The notes beneath the pieces were generated by a model that had not been told where the DNA came from, ran no database searches, and saw only the letters and a list, made by a program, of their open reading frames with translations. Positions 18,905-26,851 of a DNA stretch of 64,000 nucleotides are shown here, piece after piece; position 1 is the stretch's first letter; each line of letters begins with the position of its first letter. The position numbers were made by a program, and so were the translations under genes. This stretch comes from Actibacterium sp. 188UL27-1 (GTDB lineage: Bacteria > Pseudomonadota > Alphaproteobacteria > Rhodobacterales > Rhodobacteraceae). The stretch spans positions 42,559-106,558 of the forward strand of contig NZ_JAFEUL010000016.1 in assembly GCF_016901225.1 (NCBI RefSeq), written 5' to 3'.

Positions 18905-19831
18905 TTACCCCTCGGGCCGGGTGCGTTCGCGCAGACGCAGCCAGTTTTTGATGAAGATGTTCGACAGGACAAAGGTGATCGCCCAGAGGATGATCAGCAG
19001 TGCCGCGGAGCGGCCCACATTGGTGGATTGGAAGAAGTTCAGATACGCCTCCACCTGGAAGACCATCAGGTTGTCGCCGGGGCCGCCCTGGGTCATCGCA
19101 TAGATGATGTCGAACTGCTGGATCGAGTCGAGCAGGCGGAACAGGGCGGCGGTCAGGACATAGGGCATGAGCATCGGCAAGGTGATGCGCCAGAATTGCT
19201 GGATCCGGGGCACGCCATCAAGGGCGGCAGCCTCAAACGGTTGGGTCGGCAGGGAACGGAGCCCGGCCAGGAGAAGGATCATGATGAACGGCGTGTAGAC
19301 CCAGATATCCACCAGGATCACCGTCAGTAGGGCCGTGTCGGGGGAGGAGGCCCAACGCATGTTTTCGAACCCCAGCACTTGCGCGAAGTAGTTCAGGATG
19401 CCGAAATTCGAGTTGGTCATCAGCTTGAACATGAGCGCCGCAAGCGCGGGGGCGGTCATTAGCGGCATGAGCAGCATGATAGAGATCAGGTTGTTCATCC
19501 GGGTGCGTTTTTGGAGCAAAAGCGCGATGCCGAGGCCGAGGATCAGTTCCAGGACGACCGTCAGCCCAGCATAGAGCAGGCTGATCTGCAGCGTGTTCCA
19601 AAAGTCGGCATCAGTCAGGAAATTCAGGTAGTTCTCGCCCCAGTTCATGCCGCGGTTCCAGGGCTGGGACAGGCGGTAGTGTTGAAGCGAATACCAGACG
19701 GCGGTGAAAAACGGGATAAGAATGCCGATACAGACCAGCAAGGCGGGCATGCTGAGCAGATAGGGCAAGAGCTTGCGCGAGATGGTAACGCCCTTGCGGC
19801 GTTGTCCCGGCGGGTCGGTGGCGGCCGTCAT
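18905..19831 (-). CDS. Sugar/polyol ABC transporter permease (MalF type)
   Basis: This 308-residue inner-membrane protein has six predicted helices and a standard EAA loop near residues 215-240 (FEAAALDGVPRIQQFW). The start at 19831 is chosen because GGGAG lies eight bases upstream. An in-frame start at 19882 would fall within the preceding hairpin. It pairs with the 18044 permease in the importer of the SorC operon. Confidence 0.86.
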   Translation of the reverse strand: MTAATDPPGQRRKGVTISRKLLPYLLSMPALLVCIGILIPFFTAVWYSLQHYRLSQPWNRGMNWGENYLNFLTDADFWNTLQISLLYAGLTVVLELILGLGIALLLQKRTRMNNLISIMLLMPLMTAPALAALMFKLMTNSNFGILNYFAQVLGFENMRWASSPDTALLTVILVDIWVYTPFIMILLLAGLRSLPTQPFEAAALDGVPRIQQFWRITLPMLMPYVLTAALFRLLDSIQQFDIIYAMTQGGPGDNLMVFQVEAYLNFFQSTNVGRSAALLIILWAITFVLSNIFIKNWLRLRERTRPEG

Positions 19832-19866
19832 TCGTGAACTCCCGGATGGGCGGGGTGGAGGCAGAT

Positions 19867-19891
19867 GGGACGGCGCCGACATGCGCCGCCC
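19867..19891 (-). promoter_or_regulatory. Intercistronic hairpin after the binding-protein gene
   Basis: GGGACGGCGC (19867-19876) pairs with GCGCCGCCC (19883-19891) around a six-base loop, with one bulged A. It fills most of the short gap between the binding-protein stop (19902) and the permease start (19831). As after smoE, it probably protects the upstream message or dampens read-through. Confidence 0.55.
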
Positions 19892-19901
19892 CGGAGCAGA
19901 C

Positions 19902-21344
19902 CTAGCCGAGGCCCGCCTCTTTCAACTGGCTGTTCACGCTGTCGGCGAGTTGGTCGAGCCCTTCATCGACGGGCACTTCACCGGCCACCATCTTTTGCAT
20001 ACTGGCGGCCCATTCGGTCGTCAGATCAAAGAAGAGCGGTTGTGCGGTGAACTTGATCGACGCGCCGGGGGCCGACACGTCATGCATATCGACATAGCCC
20101 GGGTAGGTGGAGGACAGGCGGTCCCGGAAGCCCGCATCGGCCCAGACCGATTCCCGCACCGGGTTCACAAAGTCCATCTGCGTCGCGCCGAACAGGCCAT
20201 GTTCCGGACCGGAAGCCCATTGCAGGAAGTGCCAGGCAGCGTCCTTGTCCCGTGAGAATTTGGACATCGCCAGGGACCAGATCCAGATATTGGGCGTTGG
20301 TGCCGACGCATCGGGATTGGCGGCAAAGGGCGCGTAGGCCAACTGTCCGGCCATGGCATTGTCACCGCCATTCATGAAGTAGCCCAGGATATCGGCGTCA
20401 TAGATCATCGCCGACTTGCCTGCGCCAAGATCGGTGCCGACCTGGTACCAGGTATGGGTCGACCAATCGGGTGCGCCGCTATCCTGGATCATCTTGACCC
20501 ATTTGGCGTGGAAATCCTTGGATCCCGCGCTGTTCATGGCGGCGGCGAGCTTACCATCGTCGGACATGGTCAGATCAACCTCGCCAAAGTTGGCATAGCC
20601 CGACAAGAAGCCCGGATGGATCGTGGCCCAACTGCGCGACCCGCGCACACCGATGCCGTAGATCCCGTCATTGCCCGCCTGCGCCTTGGCCGCGGCTTCG
20701 ATCAGTTCGTCCAGATTGGTGGGAACGTCGATGCCAGCCTTTTCCATCATGGCGGTGTTATAGGCGAGGTTATTCTGCTCATACCCCCAGGGGATGCACC
20801 ATTGCTTGGCATCGTCGGATCCCAGCGCGCCACCGGGTTGACCGTTCCAGGCGCAGGATTTGCGGACACCTTCGATCATATCCTCCCAGTTGTAGCTGGG
20901 ATTGGTCTTGCTGGCATCGGTGATCCATTCGTTCAGATCCTCAACCCAGCCCGCGGGACCATAGGTCCAGGTCATATAGGCGCCGGTCATGAAGGCGTCG
21001 TATTCGGAGGATCCGGAGGACAAGGCGGCCGTCACCTTGTCGAAATAGACATCTTCGGGGAAGACGTCATAGGTGACCTCCATCCCCGTCAATTCCTTGA
21101 AGTTATCAAGGTTGGCGATCATCGCATCGGTATAGGGATGCTGGTTCAGGAGCAGTTTGACCGATTTGCCGGAATGCTGTTTCCAATCGAAATCTGCGGC
21201 CAGCGCCTTGGTCGCGGATGCATTGACCAGGATCGCGGCGGTGGAGGCCGACATGCCCAGCGCGCCGAGGGATTTGACCAGGGTGCGGCGGTTCATGCCG
21301 CCACGGCGATAGGCCTCGACCAGGCCCTTTTCCTTTTCGTACAT
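19902..21344 (-). CDS. Periplasmic sugar/polyol-binding protein with Tat-like signal
   Basis: This 480-residue family-1 solute-binding protein feeds the importer coded at 15809-19831. The ATG at 21344 follows GGGAGGAA. The N-terminus carries twin arginines in MNRRTLVKSLGALG (residues 16-29) followed by a hydrophobic stretch ending in ATKALA near 49, which looks like a Tat signal with an N-extension. The mature part reads LLLNQHPYTDAMIANLDNFKELTG. It is the second gene after the SorC regulator. The ligand is unknown; a tetritol or pentitol is inferred from the operon. Confidence 0.86.
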   Translation of the reverse strand: MYEKEKGLVEAYRRGGMNRRTLVKSLGALGMSASTAAILVNASATKALAADFDWKQHSGKSVKLLLNQHPYTDAMIANLDNFKELTGMEVTYDVFPEDVYFDKVTAALSSGSSEYDAFMTGAYMTWTYGPAGWVEDLNEWITDASKTNPSYNWEDMIEGVRKSCAWNGQPGGALGSDDAKQWCIPWGYEQNNLAYNTAMMEKAGIDVPTNLDELIEAAAKAQAGNDGIYGIGVRGSRSWATIHPGFLSGYANFGEVDLTMSDDGKLAAAMNSAGSKDFHAKWVKMIQDSGAPDWSTHTWYQVGTDLGAGKSAMIYDADILGYFMNGGDNAMAGQLAYAPFAANPDASAPTPNIWIWSLAMSKFSRDKDAAWHFLQWASGPEHGLFGATQMDFVNPVRESVWADAGFRDRLSSTYPGYVDMHDVSAPGASIKFTAQPLFFDLTTEWAASMQKMVAGEVPVDEGLDQLADSVNSQLKEAGLG

Positions 21345-21405
21345 TCTCTTCCTCCCGTGTTTTGGCGCCTTGATCGGATGGCCCTGTCTTTGCCGCAGGA
21401 TCGCA

Positions 21406-22350
21406 TCAAACGAGGTGTTGCGCCGTCACCTCGTCGGTAATCAGTCCTTTCAGGATGCCGCTTTTGAGAACGGCGCGGATTGCGTTGATTTTTTGCGTGC
21501 CACCGGCAATAGCGACGACATTGCTGCCCTGCAGCGTATCGATGGGCGAGGACATGACGCGACCGGAGAGGCTGGAGATCACCGGCGCGCCATCTGCATT
21601 CAGGTAATGGCCAAGGATTTCGCCAACTGCGCCATTGGCCTCAAGTTCGGCCATCTCATCGGGGGTTACGGTTGAGGTCTCTCGCAGATGGGCCAGTTCA
21701 CCCACACCGCCGATACCCGCAACCAGCAATTCGGCAGTGCGGCCCAGCTCAAAGACCTCCCCCACACCGATCTGGGCCATCAGCACATCGCGATCTGCTG
21801 GACGGCTGGCATAAAGGGGGACAGGCAGCATATAGGCCTCCAACCCGGTCTTTTCGGCGATGCGGTGGATCACATCGAACGGGTTGGCAGCGAATTTGCG
21901 GGTCAGGCCCCCCAGCAGCGAAACGACCATGCCTTTGGCGTTTTTCAGGCGGGGCAGATCCTTGACAGCGGCGGCCAGGGTGCGGCCATGGCCGATGCCA
22001 ATGCAGGCCACATCGCGGTTTTCCAGCATCATGCGCAGGTAGCCTGCGCCCGCCATGCCAAGGCTGCGGAGCGGCAGGCCGGGCTCATCCAAATCGGGGG
22101 CGACCTGGCAGAAGGTCAGACCCCATTTGTCCAGCAGTTGGTTTTCAAGCTGGGTGCATTCCGTCACCTCCGCCTCGACAAAGACCTGGACCATACCGTC
22201 GCGGGTGGCTTGGGCGATCAGGCGGTGCGCCTTGGTGGAGGGGACGGAGAGGCGCTTGGCGACCTCGGTCTGGGTTAGCCCACCACAGAAGTGGAGCCAT
22301 GCCGCGCGGGCGACCAGGCTGTTTCCGTCATCTTCGGCAGTACGTGGCAC
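21406..22350 (-). CDS. SorC-family sugar-responsive transcriptional regulator (EryD-like)
   Basis: This protein of about 314 residues has an N-terminal helix-turn-helix (ARAAWLHFCGGLTQTEVAKRLSVPSTKAHRLIAQA) and a large C-terminal phosphosugar-binding domain, as in SorC, DeoR-like and EryD regulators. The GTG at 22350 (VPRTAEDD) is preferred. The frame is open up to a TTG at 22392, but that lies inside the operator dyad. The protein is followed on the same strand by the binding protein and ten more genes, so it heads its own target operon and is probably autoregulated, responding to a phosphorylated intermediate. Confidence 0.87.
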   Translation of the reverse strand: MPRTAEDDGNSLVARAAWLHFCGGLTQTEVAKRLSVPSTKAHRLIAQATRDGMVQVFVEAEVTECTQLENQLLDKWGLTFCQVAPDLDEPGLPLRSLGMAGAGYLRMMLENRDVACIGIGHGRTLAAAVKDLPRLKNAKGMVVSLLGGLTRKFAANPFDVIHRIAEKTGLEAYMLPVPLYASRPADRDVLMAQIGVGEVFELGRTAELLVAGIGGVGELAHLRETSTVTPDEMAELEANGAVGEILGHYLNADGAPVISSLSGRVMSSPIDTLQGSNVVAIAGGTQKINAIRAVLKSGILKGLITDEVTAQHLV

Positions 22351-22368
22351 GTTCGGTGCGCCCTTATT

Positions 22369-22401
22369 CGAAATTTTTTGCAGTCTGTGCAAAATATTTC
22401 G
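22369..22401. promoter_or_regulatory. 33-bp inverted repeat, operator of the SorC regulator
   Basis: CGAAATTTTTTGCA (22369-22382) and TGCAAAATATTTCG (22388-22401) are inverted copies matching at 13 of 14 positions, around a five-base centre GTCTG. The dyad lies 19 bp before the GTG start of the SorC gene and after the stop of the kinase at 22430. Its size suits a tetrameric SorC-family regulator. Confidence 0.7.
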
Positions 22402-22429
22402 AGTCGTGACCTTGCGTCAAGTCTTTTGG

Positions 22430-24001
22430 TCAGGCGCCTGTGCGGGCAGCGGATTGGAGGGCGCAATAGTGCCGGTATCGGTTGGTGGCGGCATCCGTCA
22501 TTTGGTCGTTCGGTGCGACCGTGGCCTGGATCGCGGACATGGCCGACATCGCGTCAGTAAGGCGTGGGAACAGGCCCCCTGCCCGGGCGCCCAGCATCGC
22601 GGAGCCTAGCAGAACAGGGTTTTGCGAGACGGGGATCAGGACGGGGAGGCCGGTGGTATCGGCGATAATCTGGCGCGCCAGAGGGTTTTCGCCCGCGCCG
22701 CCCGAGATGACGATGGCTTGGGTCGTCAGGCCTTGGGCGGCTTGCGCCTCCAGGATCTGACGGAGGCCGCAGGCGATGCCGGCGATGCCCGCCACAAACA
22801 GAGCGGCGAGGCTTTCGACGCTGGTATCGAGGCGCAGTCCGGCGACCAGGCCGCGGGCATGCGGATCGGCGAAGGGGGCGCGGTTGCCATTGAAATCGGG
22901 CACGACGGTGATGCCTTGGGTCGCGGCGATCCAGTTGGGGGGCTGTTGCGCCAGTTGGGTCAGGTAGGTGGGGAGCGGAAGACCCGCCTTGTTCGCGTGC
23001 TCTAGCGCGGCGTTGCGGGCCGGGTGCATCTGGATCAGGTGGTCCAAGGTGGCCCCGGCGGCGGATTGCCCCCCTTCGTTCAGCCAAAGACCCGGGACCA
23101 TGGCGTTAAAATAGGGGCCCCAGACGCCATCCACAAAGACCGGCGCGGCACTGGAACTCATGGTGCAGGCAGAGGTGCCAAAGACATAGGCCATGCGGCT
23201 TTCGATCCTGCCTACGCCCGCGGCCCCCAGGGAGCCAACGCCACCGGCATGGGCGTCGATCAGGCTGACGGCGACAGGCGTTCCGGCAGTTAGGCCAAGC
23301 TCGGCGGCAGCTTGAGCGGTCAATCCGCTGGCCAGAGCCTCCCCCGGTGGAGCAATGTCGGTGCCGATGCGGGCGAAGGCATCATCGGCCAGATCACCGA
23401 GGCCGATCTGGCGGAAATAGTCGGCATCCCAGCGGGTGTCATGGGCCAGGTAGGTCCATTTGCAGGCGACGGTGCAGACAGAACGGGTGGTCTGGCCCGT
23501 GGCGCGCCAGGTCAACCAATCAGACAGGTCCATGAAATGGTCCGCCTGGATGTAGGTGCCCGGCAGATGGCGTTTGAGCCAGAGGAGCTTGGGCGTTTGC
23601 ATCTCGGGCGAAATCGTCCCGCCGACATAGCGCAGCACGTCATGGGCGTTTGCGTTAATTTCAGCCGCCTCGGCCGTGGCGCGATGGTCCATCCAGACGA
23701 TGATATCGTGGTCGGAGTCGCCGGTTTGACTGACGGAACCGCCTAGCCCTACCACGACGAGGGAACAGGTGGCGTCGAAGCCAAGGCCCGCGATCCGGTC
23801 GGGCGTCGCATCGGCGGCGGCCATCGCGTCGTGGACCGCCTGGCAGACGGCCTGCCAGATATCGCGGCTGGATTGCTCGGCGACACCACCGGACTCCTGG
23901 AACAATTGGATGGCATGGGCGGCGGTGCCCAGGCACGCGCCCTCGCCGTCGAACACCCCGGCGCGGGCACTGCCCGTGCCCACATCGATCCCGATGACCA
24001 A
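22430..24001 (-). CDS. FGGY-family pentulose kinase (D-ribulokinase type)
   Basis: This 523-residue kinase has the phosphate motif DVGTGSARAGVFD, FDATCSLVVV and a WMDHRA segment typical of the ribulokinase-like FGGY branch, plus the ATP motif ISGGAGENPLAR. It would phosphorylate D-ribulose or a related ketose. The start is a TTG at 24001. No ATG or GTG fits, and no Shine-Dalgarno sequence is visible. The frame is the same as that of the upstream epimerase, separated by its TGA and four codons, so it may be translated by re-initiation. It is the last gene of the LacI-controlled operon 29394-22430. Confidence 0.85.
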   Translation of the reverse strand: MVIGIDVGTGSARAGVFDGEGACLGTAAHAIQLFQESGGVAEQSSRDIWQAVCQAVHDAMAAADATPDRIAGLGFDATCSLVVVGLGGSVSQTGDSDHDIIVWMDHRATAEAAEINANAHDVLRYVGGTISPEMQTPKLLWLKRHLPGTYIQADHFMDLSDWLTWRATGQTTRSVCTVACKWTYLAHDTRWDADYFRQIGLGDLADDAFARIGTDIAPPGEALASGLTAQAAAELGLTAGTPVAVSLIDAHAGGVGSLGAAGVGRIESRMAYVFGTSACTMSSSAAPVFVDGVWGPYFNAMVPGLWLNEGGQSAAGATLDHLIQMHPARNAALEHANKAGLPLPTYLTQLAQQPPNWIAATQGITVVPDFNGNRAPFADPHARGLVAGLRLDTSVESLAALFVAGIAGIACGLRQILEAQAAQGLTTQAIVISGGAGENPLARQIIADTTGLPVLIPVSQNPVLLGSAMLGARAGGLFPRLTDAMSAMSAIQATVAPNDQMTDAATNRYRHYCALQSAARTGA

Positions 24002-24013
24002 AGGTGCTATGGG

Positions 24014-24862
24014 TCAGATCAGCCGATATTGCTGCGCCTTGTTGCGCAGGAAGGGCAGGCCCTTGTCCATGACCGCCTCGAATGACGGGGCGACGGGGCG
24101 CCAGATGGCGAGGCCATAGGCGACCTCGGGCGGCATGTTGATGAAGCTTTCCATGGCGAGACCACCCTTGAAACCGATAGCGGCGAGGGTGGCATAGATC
24201 TCATCCCAGTCGCAGGTGCCTTCGCCGGGCGTGCCCCGGTCGCTTTCGGACAAGTGAATATAGCGGAGATGGTCGCGGGCATCGAGGATACCATTGGCGG
24301 CACCCTTTTCTTCGATATTCATGTGGTAGGTGTCGAGATGGATGAAAATGTTATCGGCGCCCACCTTCTCGATCAGCCATTTGGCCTGCCAGCCGGTGTT
24401 CAGCAGGTGATTTTCGTAGCGATTGACGGGCTCGATCCCGAAGGCGAGGCCGCGGGCCTTGGCATGTTTGGCAGCAGCCTCCAGCGCGCGGGCGATATTG
24501 TCATATTCCGCGTCAGTCGGAGAAACGCCGGTGCGTTCGCCAATGCCCCCATAGGTCACGCCGGACAGCGCTTCGGCCCCCATCTCGGCAGTTTTATCCA
24601 GCGCGTCTTTCAGGTGGCCGATGGCGCCGTCGGGGTTGACCGAGGCCCAGCTTTCCTGCGGCAGGCCGAGGGAGCAAACGGCGCGCATATCGTGCTGTTC
24701 CAACAGCGCGCGGGTATGGGCCGCATCGACGGTGGCGGTGTTCAACAGTGCGATTTCGATGAAATCCATGCCATAGCTGGCGGCAGCGGGGATTGTGCGG
24801 GCAGCACCGTCGCGGTCCCAATGCATGGTCCACATGCTTGTATGAACGCCGAACCCTTCCAT
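24014..24862 (-). CDS. Sugar isomerase/epimerase, D-tagatose 3-epimerase-like TIM barrel
   Basis: This 282-residue protein of the xylose-isomerase-like TIM-barrel group has metal ligands visible in GIEPVNRYE (first Glu), HLDTYHMN (Asp and His) and LAMESF (last Glu), the pattern of ketose 3-epimerases. It would interconvert ketoses at C3, for example ribulose/xylulose or psicose/fructose, or act like the related erythrulose-phosphate isomerases. The start forms TGATG with the permease stop (24864-24860), so translation is coupled. The pentulose kinase follows. Confidence 0.86.
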   Translation of the reverse strand: MEGFGVHTSMWTMHWDRDGAARTIPAAASYGMDFIEIALLNTATVDAAHTRALLEQHDMRAVCSLGLPQESWASVNPDGAIGHLKDALDKTAEMGAEALSGVTYGGIGERTGVSPTDAEYDNIARALEAAAKHAKARGLAFGIEPVNRYENHLLNTGWQAKWLIEKVGADNIFIHLDTYHMNIEEKGAANGILDARDHLRYIHLSESDRGTPGEGTCDWDEIYATLAAIGFKGGLAMESFINMPPEVAYGLAIWRPVAPSFEAVMDKGLPFLRNKAQQYRLI

Positions 24863-25848
24863 CAGGTGCTCCTTTTTCGCCGTGTGCGCCAGCGGGTGCC
24901 GAGGAACCGCAAGGCCATGACCGCGATCAGGAACAGGCCCCAGACGGCGGTCGAGAGATGTTGATTGGCGCCGATCAGGTTGAGGCCCGAGGACAGGGCC
25001 TGCAGGATCATAAGCGCCAGCACGACCGGCAGGACCCGGCCAAAGCCACCAAACGGATCAACGCCGCCCAGAAAACAGGCGAGGACCGTGACCAGCAAAA
25101 GCGCCTCTCCGTGGCCCACGCGGACAGAGTTGAACCGGGCCGCCATGACGATGCCCGCCACGGCACAGATCAGGCCGGAAATCGTATAGATCAGCGTGAG
25201 GGTCCGTTTGGTGTGAAGGCCGGAATACTCAGCCGCGCGGATGTTGGAGCCGATCATGTAAACCGAAAACCCGTGGGGCGTGCGTTTCAGCATGGTGTGC
25301 CAGGCGAGCGCGGCCAAAAGGAAAAGGATCATCGGGACAGGGATGCCAAGGATCAACCCGTGGCCCAAGGTGTTCATGAACGGTGGAAAGCCAGAGATAT
25401 CGCCGCCACGGGTCAAAAACTCGCCCAAACCCCGCAAAAAGATCATCATGGCGAGCGAGACCAGGATGGGATGCGCACCGATATAGGCGATGACAAGGCC
25501 CATGAGCGCGCCAGATGCCGCTCCAACCAGCAGGGCAAAGCCACTGCCAAGGATAAAGGCGCCCATCCCGGCCTCTGGCCCGCCGAACTGGATCAGCGTC
25601 CAGGCGAGGGCCAGACCCGAGATATTGGCGGTGTAGATGATGGCCAGGTTCAGCCCGCCCGACAGGATGGGCACCAGCATGGCGAGAGTCAGCAAGCCGA
25701 GCACCGGCATCTGAAACGCCATGGAACTGAGATTGGCCTGGGTCAGGAATGTGGGCGTGAGCGCGGCAAAGGCCACGATGACCACCACCAGGAACCCGGC
25801 CAGCGGCGGGGTTTCGGGGCCGAGGGCTGATTTCAGGCGTTCAAGCAT
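24862..25848 (-). CDS. Ribose-type ABC transporter permease (second)
   Basis: This 328-residue inner-membrane protein of the RbsC/AraH family (BPD_transp_2) has about eight hydrophobic segments. The conserved PILSGGLNLAI segment near residue 62 and FLGGVDPFGGFG near 250 are seen. It overlaps the previous permease gene by eight bases. Two different permease genes imply a heteromeric pore, as in the Lsr and some rhizobial polyol systems. Confidence 0.88.
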   Translation of the reverse strand: MLERLKSALGPETPPLAGFLVVVIVAFAALTPTFLTQANLSSMAFQMPVLGLLTLAMLVPILSGGLNLAIIYTANISGLALAWTLIQFGGPEAGMGAFILGSGFALLVGAASGALMGLVIAYIGAHPILVSLAMMIFLRGLGEFLTRGGDISGFPPFMNTLGHGLILGIPVPMILFLLAALAWHTMLKRTPHGFSVYMIGSNIRAAEYSGLHTKRTLTLIYTISGLICAVAGIVMAARFNSVRVGHGEALLLVTVLACFLGGVDPFGGFGRVLPVVLALMILQALSSGLNLIGANQHLSTAVWGLFLIAVMALRFLGTRWRTRRKRST

Positions 25849-26851
25849 TGCGCTTTTCCGGTTCGGGCAACCGGCGCTGGCGCAGGCTGCGCAGGTCCAG
25901 CTTTAGGTTGGAGGTGGAGATGGCGACGAGGATCGTGGCGCCAATGATCATCTGGAACGCGAAGGGGGAGACGCCCAGCAGGTTGAGCCCGTTCTGAGTG
26001 ATTGCGACGAACATGACGCCGAGGATGCAACCGATAACCGTGCCGCGCCCACCGCCGAGGCGCGCCCCGCCCAGAACGACGGCGGCGAGAACCTCAAGCT
26101 CCCGGCCGTAAAGGGCGTTGGGCACGACCTCCTTGGCGATGTTGACCTGCATCAGCCCGCCAATTCCGGCCATCATCCCCATCCAGCCATAGGCGATGGC
26201 ATGCATGAGCGCGACGTTGACCCCGGCCCGGCGCGCACCTTCGGGGTTGTCGCCGAACGCATAGAGCTGCCGCCCGGTGGAGGTGAAGCTGATCAGGAGC
26301 GCGGTGGCGATGACGCAGGCGACCATGACGGCAAAGGCCAGGTTCAGTTCCGACCAGGTGCCGCTGGCGGATTGGTATTCAAAAATAAAGATCCGGGCGC
26401 GCCACCAGTCGGGCAGGTCATAGATGTTGCGGCCCCGGGTTAAGAACATCAGCAGACCAAAGAAGACATTGAACGTGGCGATGGTGATCACGATGGAAAT
26501 GACGCGGAACCCGTGGATCAGCGCCGCGTTGATCAGGCCCAAACCAATGCCGAGGGTGCCCGCGACGATGAGGCCAAGGGTCCAGTTGCCACCCAGTTCG
26601 GCAAAGACCTGCGCCGTAAGGTACTGCACGACGGACGCGGCGACGGCAAAGGAAATGTCAATCCCGCCCGCGATCAGAACGACCAGCAGGCCCACGGCCC
26701 AGATCAAGTTGACCGCGTTGTTGTTCAACAACGACGTGATATTGCCGAGGGTCAGGAATGTGTCGGTCGCCAGGGACAGGCCGATGGTGATGGCGACCAG
26801 AACGGCAAAGAGCCGGATTTCGACCGGGTTGGCCTTGAGCATCCTAAGCAT
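25841..26851 (-). CDS. Ribose-type ABC transporter permease (first)
   Basis: This 336-residue RbsC-family permease has the conserved VVLIAGGIDISFA (about 60) and VVLGGARLGGGRGTVIG (about 255). The start at 26851 (MLRMLKANPVE) is chosen because it overlaps the ATPase stop by eight bases. The longer frame up to 26917 would lie wholly inside the ATPase gene and adds residues without membrane character. It forms the pore with the product of 24862-25848. Confidence 0.87.
   Translation of the reverse strand: MLRMLKANPVEIRLFAVLVAITIGLSLATDTFLTLGNITSLLNNNAVNLIWAVGLLVVLIAGGIDISFAVAASVVQYLTAQVFAELGGNWTLGLIVAGTLGIGLGLINAALIHGFRVISIVITIATFNVFFGLLMFLTRGRNIYDLPDWWRARIFIFEYQSASGTWSELNLAFAVMVACVIATALLISFTSTGRQLYAFGDNPEGARRAGVNVALMHAIAYGWMGMMAGIGGLMQVNIAKEVVPNALYGRELEVLAAVVLGGARLGGGRGTVIGCILGVMFVAITQNGLNLLGVSPFAFQMIIGATILVAISTSNLKLDLRSLRQRRLPEPEKRNA

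Noticed and set aside
22351..22392. Longer N-terminus for the SorC regulator from TTG at 22392
   Set aside because: It would place the start inside the operator dyad. The GTG at 22350 gives the usual length and places the HTH correctly.
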